Shown: positions 11,801 through 23,950 of the stretch, in pieces
How positions within the stretch are numbered: the first letter of the stretch is position 1
Layout: each line of letters begins with the position of its first letter
NCBI GenBank assembly: GCA_030144725.1
Contig: JASKMD010000004.1
Coordinates: 8,553,770 to 8,617,769 of the forward strand
Length of the DNA: 64,000 bases
Reading direction: 5' to 3'
Source: Haematococcus lacustris
Lineage: Eukaryota; Chlorophyta; Chlorophyceae; Chlamydomonadales; Haematococcaceae
Made by a program: the position numbers and the translations under genes
Notes under the pieces: model-generated
Told to the model about the DNA's origin: nothing
What the model saw: only the letters and a program-made list of their open reading frames with translations
Databases searched by the model: none

Positions 11801-14800
11801 GCACTGGGTGCCTTGGCTGCAGCGTCAGCAGGCTAGTGCCATGCAGTGGTGGTGCTAATGATGATGCTGATGGTGGTGATAGTGATGATGCTGCTTTGGC
11901 CATGCTGCCATGTCCTTTGTGGTGATGATAGTGATGAGGATAAGGATGGTGACGATGATGGCAGAGCGGCATAACGCCAGAACGCCATCACGTGAGGCCA
12001 CACAAACCAACTCAGCATACGCAAGATAACATGCTGAGCAATCCAAACTCACTTGGCCTGTTGCTTGATTGCTTTCGTCATGCTACCATGCACATTTCAG
12101 TAGGTGTGGAAAGGAGTGACAATGACTGCAGTGTGTGATGATACTACTCTCACTCTCACTCTCACACTCCTTCATGCATCTCACTCCTCCTCCCACTCAC
12201 TGGCATAAGGTCTGCAGGTCAGCGTCAGCCAGGCCCACCACTGAGAGCATGCCGTGAGGTGGCCCAGTCCTGGCTGCCTGAGCCATGGCTTGGGCCCGGA
12301 CCTTGACGATCTGCAGCCGGCAGTTGGGAGTTGGCGGTTGGCAGTTGGGAGTTGGCGGCTGGCAGTTGGGAGGGGTTGCACCATGGGTGGCAGCAGGGGC
12401 CAGTGCAGGGGCCAGTGTAGGGGCAAGCAGGGCTGTCGCGGCAGAGGTGAGGTAAGCAGGAGGGGCTGTGAGGCGGGGCAGAGGTGAGGTAAGCAGGAGG
12501 GGCTGTGAGGCGGGGCAGAGGTGAGGTAAGCAGGAGGGGCTGTGAGGCGGGGCAGAGGTGAGGTAAGCAGGAGGGGCTGTGAGGCGGGGCAGAGGTGAGG
12601 TAAGCAGGAGGGGCTGTGAGGCGGGGCAGAGGTGAGGTAAGCAGGAGGGGCTGTGAGGCGGGGCAGAGGTGAGGTAAGCAGGAGGGGCTGTGAGGCGGGG
12701 CAGAGGTGAGGTAAGCAGGAGGGGCTGTGAGGCGGGGCAGAGGTGAGGTAAGCAGGAGGGGCTGTGAGGCGGGGCAGAGGTGAGGTAAGCAGGAGGGGCT
12801 GTGAGGCGGGGCAGAGGTGAGGTAAGCAGGAGGGGCTGTGAGGCGGGGCAGAGGTGAGGTAAGCAGGAGGGGCTGTGAGGCGGGGCAGAGGTGAGGTAAG
12901 CAGGAGGGGCTGTGAGGCGGGGCAGAGGTGAGGTAAGCAGGAGGGGCTGTGAGGCGGGGCAGAGGTGAGGTAAGCAGGAGGGGCTGTGAGGCGGGGCAGA
13001 GGTGAGGTAAGCAGGAGGGGCTGTGAGGCGGGGCAGAGGTGAGGTAAGCAGGAGGGGCTGTGAGGCGGGGCAGAGGTGAGGTAAGCAGGAGGGGCTGTGA
13101 GGCGGGGCAGAGGTGAGGTAAGCAGGAGGGGCTGTGAGGCGGGGCAGAGGTGAGGTAAGCAGGAGGGGCTGTGAGGCGGGCAGAGGTGAGGTAAGCAGGA
13201 GGGGCTGTGAGGCGGGGCAGAGGTGAGGTAAGCAGGAGGGGCTGTGAGGCGGGGCAGAGGGTGAGGTAAGCAGGAGGGGCTGTGAGGCGGGGCAGAGGTG
13301 AGGTAAGCAGGAGGGGCTGTGAGGCGGGGCAGAGGTGAGGTGAGCAGGAGGGGCTGTGAGGCGGGCAGCTCTTGGGGGCCCTTGGGGAGGCGGCTCACGC
13401 TGACAGCTGTAGCGCCTACAACGGGGTGGGCTGCGAAGGGTGGGGTGGGGCGGGTGGGTGTTGCGTAGGCGACCATGGGGGGTACTGGGTATGACGGGTC
13501 GTGCGGGCTGCAGTGGCAATGGCTGGGTGGGCTGCAAGGGGGGGGAGGAGGGGGGCCTGGCCGCCTGGCCGCCTGACCTTAGGGAGGTGGTGGTGCAAGC
13601 TGGCTGCAGGGCTACGGCTGGGTTATGGCTGCAAGGGAGGGGGAGGGGGAGGGGGAGGGGAGGGAGGGGGAGGGGGAGGGGGAGGGGGAGGGGGAGGGGG
13701 AGGGGGAGGGGGAGGGGAGGGGGAGGGGGAGGGGGAGGGGGAGGGGGAGGGGGAGGGGGAGGGGGAGGGGGAGGGGGAGGGGGAGGGGGAGGGGGAGGGG
13801 GAGGGGGAGGGGGAGGGGGAGGGGGAGGGGGAGGGGAGGGGGAGGGGGAGGGGAGGGGGAGGGGGAGGGGGAGGGGGAGGGGAGGGGGAGGGGGAGGGGG
13901 AGGGGGAGGGGAGGGGGAGGGGGAGGGGGAGGGGGGGGGGAGGGGGAGGGGGAGGGGAGGGGGAGGGGGAGGGGGAGGGGGAGGGGGAGGGGAGGGGGAG
14001 GGGGAGGGGGAGGGGGAGGGGGAGGGGAGGGGGAGGGGGAGGGGGAGGGGGAGGGGGAGGGGGAGGGGAGGGGGAGGGGGAGGGGAGGGGGAGGGGGAGG
14101 GGGAGGGGGAGGGGGAGGGGGAGGGGGAGGGGGAGGGGGAGGGGAGGGGGAGGGGGAGGGGGAGGGGGAGGGGAGGGGGAGGGGGAGGGGGAGGGGGAGG
14201 GGGAGGGGGAGGGGGAGGGGGAGGGGGAGGGGAGGGGGAGGGGGAGGGGGAGGGGGAGGGGGAGGGGAGGGGGAGGGGGAGGGGGAGGGGGAGGGGGAGG
14301 GGGAGGGGGAGGGGGGAGGGGGAGGGGGAGGGGAGGGGGAGGGGGAGAGGGAGGGGGAGGGGGAGGGGGAGGGGAGCGGGGAGGGGGCGGGGGAGGGGGA
14401 GGGGGAGGGGAGGGGAGGGAGGGGTGCGCCTGACTGAGTCCGTCCTCGAAGCTGAGAGCGCCCGCAAACACCAGGGCGCTGTACTCCCCTAGGGACAGCC
14501 CTGCAGTGGCTGTGCAGGCCGCGTGCTTCGTGGGGTCCTGCAGGGGGCAGGCGGCAGGGGGCAGGCTGCAGGGGGCCACATGGGGAACAGGCACGCTGCT
14601 CACACTTCTCACAGGGTTGACCCTGCAGCCCTGGCCCTGGCGGTGCCTGTGGTGTGCTCCTGGCTGCTTGCCCTTGTGCCGGTTAACCAGATGGCAACAA
14701 CAACCAACAAGGATGTAAGCAGAGCACAGCCTGAGCAGAGCACGTCTTGCTCCTAGGAGTGGTGCGCGCCGCCTTGTGGTGGGGGTGGTGGTGGGGCCAG

Positions 14801-16645
14801 GAGCAACAAAGTGGGTATGGGCCTGAGAATGCGCGTCCTGCTCCTAGCAGTGGTGCGGGGCGCTTTGATGGTAGGGCCATCAAACAGTAACAAAGCATCA
14901 CGGAAGCAGCCCAGCACCAGGCCAGCTCTAGCGCTCCAACCGGATGCCAACAAGGAACCTACCTCCTGCTCCTGCCGGTATTCGTTCGGCCAGAGTCAGC
15001 CTTTTGCCAGATATCAGCAACAGCAGCTGGTCAAAAGCTGAGCCGAGAGGTTGACAACATGCCAACAAGGAGCCAAGTCAGAACTCAAGGTAGGGAACTC
15101 AAGGAAGGTATCAAATAAGGATCAAGCAGAGTACCGCTACGGGCTACCGCTACGCCCAGAGCCAGCCCAGCGCTCGCCCAGAGCCAGCCCCACCTCATGC
15201 CTCAACCGCTCAGCCGCTGCCAGGCCGGCGACAAACAGCGCTGGCTGAGCGACTTCGGTGTTGTCTAGCTCGGCCTGGGGGCCTGCAGCAGCAGCAGCAG
15301 CACCACCACCACCACCACCACCACATGTCAGCAGCACATGTCAGCATGTGGGCACATATTGACACAGATTCTCACACTCACCTCACTCTCACCCCACACA
15401 CCATGTGGTAGCGGTAGGTAGGGAGGTCTAGGCAGATAGGGTGGTGTGGTGTGGTGATGTGTGGTGTGGTGTGGTGTGGTGCGGTGCGGTGCGATGTGGC
15501 AGGGTCCGCACAAACACTACTGTTACAGGGTCCTATGGCAATGTCGGAGGCTAGCCGTGAGTTGGTCAAGTCAGGCCAGGTCAGCCTAATTTCAGAGTAA
15601 GGTGTGCGATGGGCAAGGCATTCCATAAGGTGGCAGCGTCACTCAGTCAGGGATGACACAGGCGGAGGCTGACAAGCAATCCAACAGCATCCCTCCTTCC
15701 CAGAGAGCAGAGGTGTGATGGTGTGGTGTTGTCATATGTGTGATGGTTTGAGTGTCCGGGAGTGCCTGTTTAGGAGTTAGTGTGGCAACACAGGAGGGGT
15801 TGGGGCAGCATAGGCTCTCAGCACAGACCAGCAGGCAGGGGTCAGGCCAGGTGCCTCCATGCCAGGGCCACCGCCCCTGGCGGCAAGCCAACAGCTTCAC
15901 CCTCCCCTCTCCCACCCACCCCTCACGCCCCCCCACCTTCTGCCCTCCACCCCCCTCTCACACCCCACCTGTGAGGCACTTTTCCAGCAGGTCATACCCA
16001 CCTGTGAGGCACTTTTCCAGCAGGTCATACCCCAGCACTGCTGCTGCCTGGTCCAGCATGGCCCTCACTGCCGGCAGCTTGCTGCTCTCCTTCAGCATGC
16101 CCACGGCCTGCAGCCAACACCAGGCCAGGCCAGGCAGCACAGGGCCACATGGGTAGCAGGGCAGGGAGGGAGGCAGGGGCCACAGCCTGCTACTGCTCCA
16201 CTACTAGTTCCCCGGCACTGCGAACAAAGGAAAGGAATTGAAGCAACTGCCTCCCCTCCCATGTCCATTCCCTCACTCCTCCCACGCCTCCCACTCTGTC
16301 ACTCCTCCCACCAGACCATCACACCTGGGATCCCTGGCCCGGGAACAGGAACGCATACCCAGGACCTTGTGGGGCAGCACCGGCACCGCCTGCTGCAGCC
16401 CTGGCCGCTGACCCAGTTTCTGCCCCCTCCACCCCTCCAGCAGCAGCAGCAGCAGCAGGGGGGAGCGCAGCCCTGGGTCGGGGCCCTGGGGTGCTGCCTG
16501 GGCTCAGGGCGGCTGCTGCCTCCAGCTGCAGCTTGGCCATCAGCTGCCGGGCAGCTTCCGGCCCCTGCTGCTCCAAGGTGCTCAGGAAGGCGGCCTTCTG
16601 TGCAGCCTTGGTGGCGCGCCGGGCTGCCTCTTGCTCCGCTAGGCG
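8898..16645 (-). CDS. MCAT: Malonyl-CoA:ACP transacylase (plastid FabD), 3' part of an ankyrin-MCAT gene
   Basis: Ten phase-compatible exons: 16645-16325, 16107-16002, 15282-15194, 14537-14430, 12310-12201, 11757-11688, 10760-10681, 10147-10081, 9691-9560 and 9059-8898 (TAA). They give about 414 aa. MCAT moves malonyl from CoA to acyl carrier protein, which supplies the elongation unit of plastid type II fatty-acid synthesis. Family landmarks are seen in order: FLFPGQGSQ, the nucleophile motif GLSLGEYSALVFAG (Ser codon 14495-14493; plant and algal enzymes also have GLSLG in place of GHSLG), IVKVRAQAM, GGTVCQLANF, VVSGHSAALK, the catalytic-His motif SGAFHTRLM (His codon 10122-10120), and the C-terminal LTELGPGQQIKAMVRRL. 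The intron after 14430 starts GC and is about 2.1 kb of repeats. Exon 16107 ends in a duplicated donor. There is no obvious separate start or transit peptide, because the first exon joins in phase to ankyrin exons upstream. MCAT identity is firm. Whether it is an independent gene is open. Confidence 0.9.
10525..10647. repeat. C-rich CCCCCTCCCC low-complexity intron tract
   Basis: Imperfect polypyrimidine repeat with CTGCTGCC interruptions, immediately downstream (on the minus strand) of the 10760-10681 MCAT exon. Confidence 0.75.
12441..13366. repeat. 37-bp minisatellite, about 25 copies
   Basis: The unit contains GAGGTGAGGTAAGCAGGAGG, repeated with almost no divergence. One copy lacks a G and one gains a G. 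It fills the MCAT intron between exons 14537-14430 and 12310-12201. Because 37 is not a multiple of 3, the open frames show a 37-residue period, an artefact that should not be annotated as a protein. Confidence 0.97.
13635..14423. repeat. (GGGGGA)n array with GGGGA slips
   Basis: About 790 bp of GGGGGA units interspersed with GGGGA. It begins within about 10 bp of the GC-type donor of the MCAT catalytic-Ser exon (on the minus strand it reads as a pyrimidine tract right after the donor). It has strong potential for G-quadruplex or triplex DNA. Confidence 0.97.
15966..16031 (-). repeat. 33-bp tandem duplication across an MCAT splice donor
   Basis: Two perfect 33-bp copies (15966-15998 and 15999-16031) each contain the exon end encoding YDLLEKCLTG and the following GTGGG donor. 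Either donor keeps the reading phase (exon end at 16002 or 15969) and adds or omits 11 codons. Confidence 0.9.
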
Positions 16646-16848
16646 CTGCAGGGGTGAGGCAGGCAGGCCGGCGGCAGGCCGGCAGCAGGGTGGGAGGTGA
16701 CGGCGGTGGTGATGTGAGGCGGGAGGAAGAGGGGAGGACAGTGGCAGGGCGGCTGCTGGAGTGAGGTTTGACCGGGGATGTGTGACCCAAGACCTAAACA
16801 GGCGCGGCTGTGTGATGCAGCCAGGGGTGTGATGTCCCGCCTCCTAAC

Positions 16849-19330
16849 CTTGCGCTTGCGCTCCTCAGGGAAGGGGTGAACATAGTCCTTGGCCCAGGTC
16901 TTGACAGTGTCCAGGCCATAGTCATACAGAGTCCACCAATCCCCAATGAAGGGGTGGGGCTCCCTCGCCTGGAGTGACACACATTTATAGACAGGTCACA
17001 CAATGTCACACACCTGGGTAGAAGCGGCAGAAGCAACTCAGGAAAAACTCTCCTCTAACGACCTCTAACACACTTGGGTACAAGCGGCAGAAGCACAGTA
17101 GTTATGAGACATAGTTAAGGGTCACGCTGTTTTAAACTGTAATCAATCTTGCCAGAGGTCCCTGGTCCAAACCCTAATTCCTCCGACAGGTGCTGGGTTC
17201 GACTCCTGCCCAGCCCCGCTCACCTTCGGCACAGTGGCGTATTTCTTGTCCAGCGCCTGCAGCTGCGGCCGCAGCTCCGGCAGCGCCATGAGCAGCGCCG
17301 GCTTGCAGCCAGGGTCCAGGTACGGGTCGAAGTCCTCGGACAGGATGGCGGGGTCCGCGCCCCGCGACTGTGCGGAGCAGCCATGCAGCAGCCCTGACAG
17401 CCCAGCCTACCGCTGTCAGGCTAGCGACTGCCCAGCTCTGTAGCTTAAGCAGTGGTGGGTCCAGTCAGGGGTCAGGTGCGTGGCTAAGAGACGAGCAGTC
17501 CAGCGGTTGCTTGCCAGCAAGTTTGCTAGCAACCTGGCAGCTTAAGAGAGACTGGCCAGCTCATTCCCTTCAGCAGTGGTGTGCCCAGGCAGTGGTTATG
17601 CAAGGCGTGGTTGATACATAGCTGGAGTACATGGCATCACACATGGGCCTCGATATTACTGTGGACTTCTCATGCAAAAGACCCATGCCAGCGCAGCAGT
17701 CATGCAGACGAAGCCTGATGAAGCATGGTGCCCTGCCTCGCCCCACTGCACCCTGGCCTGGCCTGGCCTGGCCTGACCCACCGCTTACCAGCAGCAGCTC
17801 ATAGATCATAGCTCAGCTCATAGCTCGGCAGCTCATAGGGTTAGGGATAGCTTACCCTAACCCCAACCCCCCTAACCCCTTACCAGCAGCAGCTCATAGA
17901 TCTCCAGGTAGCCGTCCAGGTGGGCCAGGTGGGCTGCCCTGTGCAGAGGGGTCAGCCCCTTGGGGTCCCGCTGGTTCACCTCAGCCCCCAGGTTCAGCAG
18001 GTGGTGCACCTGCAGGCGGCCGGGCCAGCAGCCCTGGATGCAGCTGCTGCAGCAGCAGCAGGGGCGCTGCCAGCTGCCAGCTGCCAGCTGCCAGCTGCCA
18101 GCTGCAGCTGCTGCGGTGCCGGCTGCTGCTGCTGCTGCAGGGCTCAGATGCCTAGAGGTGCACGTGCCTCAGCAACAGCAGCCCAGGGTGCGGCAGCAGC
18201 GGTGGCAGCAGCAGCAGCAGCAGGAGGGGCAAGCAAAGTGGAGGATGCAAGCGCAGCAGCAGCAGGAGCAGCAGCGACAGCACTGGGCACTACTGTACCG
18301 AAAGGTGCAGTGATGCTTCAGGGAGCAGGGAGGAGGGGTGAAGATGGGGCCTCAGCAGCATGGGCCCCGCACCATGTCCAGCTGCCGGTAGGTGACTGCG
18401 AAGTGCAGGGGGGCGCCGGCGCCATTGTCCTGGGTGATGAAGTAAGGGTCCACTTGCATGATCCTGGCCAGCTGCAGAGCCAGGATGGGGAGGAGGAGGA
18501 GGATGAGGAGGGAGGAGGAGGGGTTGGAGGGAGGAGGAATAGGAGGAGGGGGTGGGGAAGGGCAGCGGAAGGGCAGGGGCTGTGATGAAACATGGCTCAG
18601 AGCAGTGTGGGGGTGGGGGCCATAAGGTGGGTGTGGCTGGGGTCAGGGGGCCCCAATGGAACCCGCTGGTCTATGGAAGGGGGCTGCCTGGGGTCAGTGG
18701 TCAAGCTGCACTACAGCACGGGTGCCTGCCCTGCCCTGCCTTGCCCCGCTTCCTTCAGGGCCAGGGCAGGTGCATCCGGGTACATGCAGGCTGGGGAGGT
18801 GGGGAGGGATGATGAGCATGACGGCAGTGTGAGCTGCTGGCCCGTCTGGTAGGGCGTGCAAGTGGGGACACACACACGCTCCTCCGCACACTGCTGAAAC
18901 CGCCCAAGCATCTGTGGGCTGAAGTCATCTGCCCTGGATGGCCCCCTTTGAGGTTGGGCTGTGCTGTGCTGAGCTGGGCTGGGCTGACGGGGTGGTCGTT
19001 GTGGCTCGCTATGTCTGACCACTGACCATCTCGGGGTCCGCCAGCCGCACGCTCGTGTAGAAGGCAAAGGGCGGGAATCGGGGCACTGGCGCGTACCTCC
19101 CTGTCGCCTGCAGCAGCAGAGCTTATATGCATTGGGGTTGGGGCCGGCCTGGTGCCCGCCACGGGGATTGCCGCCACAGAGTTGGATGCCGTGCTCGGCT
19201 TGTTTGCTGGTGCGTTGGGTGCGGTGCGCGACCGTTGCCGAGATGGCTGGGCCATCCGCGCGTTGCGGTGGCCGCGCTTCTGCACTAGCGGGGCACCGCG
19301 CTGCTGCTCACCGTCATATCCCTGCTGCAT
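16849..19330 (-). CDS. Ankyrin-repeat protein, 5' part of an ankyrin-MCAT gene
   Basis: Exons in order: 19330-19312 (ATG, MQQGYD), 19100-19027, 18471-18373, 18009-17884, 17367-17224 and 16968-16849. All are phase-matched, giving about 194 aa. Seen: GRYAPVPRFPPFAFYTSVRL, then ITQDNGAGAPLHFAVTYRQL and DPKGLTPLHRAAHLAHLDGY (ankyrin cores of the xxPLHxA type), GADPAILSEDFDPYLDPGC, and a conserved-looking tail HPFIGDWWTLYDYGLDTV ending in EERKRK. The last exon ends in phase 0 and joins to 16645 (RLAEQEAARRATKAAQKAAF), which runs into the MCAT domain with no stop. Alternatives: the acceptor at 19107 may be used for exon 2, or the ankyrin gene may end separately. A plastid function is plausible given the partner but is not shown. 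The start is uncertain. The ankyrin identity is good. Confidence 0.7.
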
Positions 19331-19804
19331 GCCGCTGTCATTGTGTTCGCAGGCCGCAGTGCGGTGCGGTGCAGGCCGGGGGTGAAAAGGTCTGTCCGTT
19401 CAAGGGCGAAGAAGCACAAGCAGGTGCAATGCTACGGGCAACGACATTGCCCCACCAGTTCATCTCGGCCGGTCCCAGCTTGCATGCGGCCATCTCATTG
19501 AGTGACGGGTGAACACCCAGATGTGCCACCGTTGCATATTGATGTCTAGCGTAGCTCCTTACTAGATGTTTATCATGGTGCTATCACCATCAGCTCAAAG
19601 CGGGCATTGCAATAGAGGAGTGAAAAAAAAAGAATTCCTGCGCCTTCAAGTTTTGGTTTGCGCCTATACGATGGTTACTTTGGTGTAGCATGTAGGCTGT
19701 AGGGATCAACCTTGCACCATCCTGGTTCACATGTGCGCCCAAACTGCTTTGCCGGGTCGCAAGCCATGTGACGGTCTTACATGCCAAAACATCAGAGTTG
19801 GGAG
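19331..19804. other. 5' flank of the ankyrin-MCAT gene
   Basis: This holds a 63-codon minus-strand frame (19529-19338) of unknown value and an A-rich tract near 19621. It is probably the promoter side of the gene, now bounded by the 8-bp target duplication of the neighbouring mobile element. Confidence 0.4.
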
Positions 19805-19812
19805 GCCCTGAC
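19805..19812. repeat. Target-site duplication GCCCTGAC (left)
   Basis: Perfect 8-bp match to 24225-24232, directly abutting the inverted-repeat ends of the enclosed element. Confidence 0.9.
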
Positions 19813-20927
19813 TAGGGCGTTCCCGGCCAGGTATTATTAATACCCAGGTATTTATACCCTGAGGAATTTGAAACGAGGTATTAATACCTCACCGGCTTAC
19901 CGGCGGCACACATCAGCGCCACTAGCGCTATGGCTGCGATTGTCAGTCCTACACCCCCCCGACACTCATCCTGCAGCCGAAGCGTGGCTGGACACAAAAG
20001 TACTGATGAGTACCTATGAGTAGAGTGCAGTGGTGAGTGTCGGTGTGCCATTGTGCACCAGGGCAACCCTTCGGGAACATCGCGACCACACCGGAGCGCC
20101 CAACAGGAGTCTTACGTTGTGATGAGGCTGACAGTGCCAACGTAACATAGCCGCAGTCACAGCCTTGGTTTAAGGTTGCTCTCACAGTAAGCGACCATGC
20201 CGCAAACTCGGTTCCAATTTGAGCTGTGCCGCCCAACCTATTCAAGGCAACCGCGCTGATACCTTCCCTGCAAGAACGGGCGTGTCAGCGTCAGGCCGCA
20301 CACTCCCTCACTCCCTCACACAAACCAAACACAGTATAATTCATGATGATGATGACACGCCGGCCGTCTAAGACACCCTATCATGAATTGAGCATCAACT
20401 ACAGGGGCTGGCTGTGTGGCGTGGTGGAAACGGTTGTGCAACGGTTGTGCATACTGAGTTGGTGTTTTTGGGTGTTGCATGTTGCACCAGCCGTTGCGGG
20501 CTCTGTCACTGTAATCCCGATACAGACTGGCCCAATCGACTAGCAATCCTATACTTATTCCTTCATTCTATCGCTCCGAAGGTGAGCATACCCAACCCTG
20601 ACAGGATTCGATCTTGGGACCTCTCGCATAAGTGCGACTTCCAGGTAGTAATGGAGTTTTACTGCTTTGTAACACTTAAAACCACCGGTATTACAGATGG
20701 GTAAAACGCTGTTAATACGCATAGCGCACTGCTATTAACATAAAGTGCACCTCTATTATATAAAGTGCAACTACCAGAGAGATCACATACGTCAGTGATC
20801 ACTTTCGAAATTAACTAAATGCAATCATGCGAAAACTACATAGAATCCAAGGCTACAATCGCACACACTCAAAAGCAAGCACCATTCATCAACGCAAGAC
20901 CACCCTTCACCTCCATCCTCCTCCATT

Positions 20928-23888
20928 TTACTCCTTCTTAGGCAGAAGGTTCATCTGCAAGGAGTTCACCTGCATCTGGATACCAGCCAGCTGCATTTGA
21001 AGCTGAAAGGCTGACATCTGCTGGGACATGCTGCTCATCTGAGCTGATAGCTGCCCTCCACAAGCAGACCACATGGGCAGGGAGGATTGGCACATGGGAC
21101 TGGCAGGTGGTGGGGAAACAGGGAGGGATGACGGAGAGGCAGAACCCATGACACCATGGCCAGCCTTTGCCACTTGAGGGAGAGGCTCAGCCATGCTCTG
21201 TGCACCCACAATGGATGCAACCGGGGGCGACGTGCACACAGGCACAGGTCCGACTGCAGGCTGTGACGCAAGCCACAACTGGCTGCGCCGCTGGTGCATC
21301 AGCTTGCACAACAGCCTGTGGCACATCAGCCACCTTCGCCACAGCCGGTGCAGTAGCCACATCAGCAACAGCAGGAAGAGGTGTAGACACTTTGGCGGAC
21401 ATCATGGCAGAGGCCTTGGCACGCTTGGCAGCCCCATGGTGCGCATAAGCAGCCATGGCATCCCGCGACTTCCACCCCCCATGCTCAGCCGATACTCATC
21501 TGTGAACGACTCATCCTCAGCCAGAGCAGAGGCCCCTGTACGCTTAAGGCAATGGGACGATGACCCCGTGACAGCTTTCACACGATCAGCAAGCGTCCGT
21601 GCACTCAAGGGTTGAGCAATGAACCACCGGTTCTTCTTGCGGAACTGCTCATTTGGCTTGAGGAACAGGCTTGGATGGGAGCAATCAGCAGGAATCTTGT
21701 CAAGGTAGAGCTTGGTGCAGAGGAAGGGGCAATGCAACACAAGCAATAACACACACAATACATAAGGCAACAACTTTCACAATGATAACCGCCCACAGAC
21801 ATTTGGTAACAATACCAACACTAATAACAATGGCAAACAGGACATGGCATGGATGCTCACCTTGGCATCTTCGTACGCGTCACCAGTGGCCGTGTAGTTG
21901 GGATTCGGCACGATGTACTTGCAAGGTGGAGGACGCCCAGCATCTTGTAGCCCACCCTGCCAGTTCTTGCATGCCAGCGCGTTGATCTTGAACATGTCCC
22001 GCTTGTCAGGATCGTGGGCATCTTGCACCACCACAAAGTGAGAGCGTTGACAGAGCATGCAGCTCATTGATGCGAAACTGCATGGCACAACAAAAGGGAG
22101 TATCAATACGCAACCAGTGATGAACATAGTTAATTGATAAAACAATTACAAGCACTAAGCAACTAGTTAAATGCATAGCCATTACACACCTGGCCGTTGA
22201 CACCAATGTAGAGCAGAGTCTGATTCTGCAGCCCCTCTGGTGTACGAGTGTCAAGCAAGGGCTGCGCAGCAGCTATGGCATCAGGCGTGACGATAGGAGC
22301 GCGCTTCGGCAGCATATCCACCTACGCACCACAAAATGCACCACATGTACATGAATACACCTACATGTAAAACAATGATGCCAACCAATAAATCCATACC
22401 AGCAACCAATAATATACCTACTCACCTCACCAGCCGCAGCAGCCAGCTTGGAGACACCGTCAACAGTAGTCCACAACTCCCCCCACACAGCGTGGTTGCG
22501 TTCCAGAAACTGCGGCTTGCTGAAGTTGTTGGCACCACGACCAACACGCTCCAAACCCTGATGGTGAACCAGGAGCTGATGGGCAATGCAGTTGAAGCGA
22601 TGACGATAACATGTCGGGGTGAATTTGGCACCACGACCATCAAGGCCCTTGGTTTTGGTGCTCCGCGCATCTGCAATCAATGAAAAACACAACACATAAG
22701 ATGAAATACACACATACCAAGACATCAAAGCACATACTAGCTTCATCACAACAATAACTACCAAACAAGTTCAATCATGACATGAGCATAACTAGGCATG
22801 ACACAACCATAACATAGGCCAAAAAGCCACACTCACGTGCGGCGTAGGCACAAAACAAGACACACAGGTCCTTGGGCCGCTTGGTTACCCACTCATAGAC
22901 ACGGTGGGTGATGTACTCAAAATCCAGAGTCACACTTGCCACAAACTCTGAAATCAGAGGTAGGTAAGAGTCAGGCACAGAAACGCCACTAGCATACACC
23001 CCCTCTTTGGCGGCATCAATGAAGAAAACAAACGTAGACCGCACGAGTGACTTCTCAGTGGCATCAGTGGTAGGGTTAACAGAACTGTGCCGTTGCGCTT
23101 TGGCAACAAGAGGGTCGTCCAGCATGAGCTCAAAAGAGTGGGAGCCTGCAAAATAAGAAGCAAGGAGCAATGATCAATTAAGGTCAACAATGAAGTACCG
23201 TAAGACAAGTTGCGACCATAAGGACAGGCTATGCACATCATAACCATCATATCCAGACATGCAACAATACACACGAACGCCATCGGGAGTCAGGAACATC
23301 GTACGGCCTAAAAATCATGGACCGTACCTGCCGAAGTTGATGCCACACCTCCCACAGCTTCATTGCGCACCTCTTTAGAGCCAGGGACAGCACCTGCAAA
23401 AAGGAATCTAGAATACGATCGGAACGGTAGCCGAGAACGTTGCAATGCTCACAGCATCAACAAGGAGCTAAATGAAACATCACCTTGGGGCCGATCCGCA
23501 GCAGGGAATCGTAGAGACCATTCCGAGCGAGATGCTCCAAGCTGAAGAGTTGCAACCTGGGGCTGTGCGCTATATGCTCCCACAGCGCTCAGGCGACCGT
23601 CTGCGAAGCATAGCAGTTTGGGTGGACCAGTAGGAGTACAACATCACCACAAAACCTCGTACCGACAGCGCCCCGGGTCAGGTGAGGGTAATCAGGAAGC
23701 AGGTTGTATGTAGGCAAAGTCATTGGGGCATCAGCGGCGGGGTCGGCATCCTCGCAATCGATGTCAACGTCAGATGGACTGTCATCAGGCGTAGGTCCGA
23801 AGTACGGAGGTTCTTCCATACTTGAAGTCTGCAGGTCGGGCGATGTTCGCAATTCCAAACTCCCAAAATCATACGAAATGTGTGACAT
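20928..23888 (-). pseudogene. Tyrosine recombinase (Crypton/phage-integrase-like), frameshifted
   Basis: Eight exons, with all junctions in phase up to exon 7: 23888-23663 (ATG, MSHISYDFGSLELR), 23600-23484, 23393-23328, 23145-22837, 22670-22426, 22321-22190, 22077-21861 and 21710-20928. The catalytic layout of tyrosine recombinases is visible. Arg I lies in LLYIGVNGQ|FRINELHALS (compare LRISEL of Xer proteins; Arg codon 22074-22072). Box II is SSHCLKRTGASAL (H-x-x-K/R), followed by GWKSRDAMAAYAHH with the nucleophile Tyr (codon 21447-21445). The N-terminal part (FVASVTLDFEYITHRVYEW) may be the core-binding domain. The C-terminus is Met/Gln-rich. Breaks: a +1 shift near 22046-22050 after FRINELHALS, a shift at the C6 run 21475-21480, and a further shift near 21290-21260. 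These may be decay or homopolymer errors. Such enzymes cut and rejoin DNA through a 3'-phosphotyrosine. No reverse transcriptase is present, so this is not a DIRS element. Confidence 0.75.
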
Positions 23889-23950
23889 CCCGAAGACGCG
23901 GCTCCGCCGCGCAAAATGAAGCTTCGACGCTGTAAAACACCATTACACTA

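Noticed and set aside
12441..13366. CRISPR-like regular repeat array
   Set aside because: The 37-bp units are contiguous with no variable spacers, and the genome is eukaryotic.
12181..14612. Minus-strand frames of 430-756 codons and plus-strand GEGEG frames
   Set aside because: They run through the 37-bp and GGGGGA arrays. Only the short MCAT exons inside (12310-12201 and 14537-14430) are real, in defined frames.
20600..20650. tRNA-like 3' half on the minus strand (GATCGAATCC with a preceding CACTTATGCG arm)
   Set aside because: The anticodon loop has the wrong size, and no D-arm or acceptor pairing was found, so at most it is a relic.
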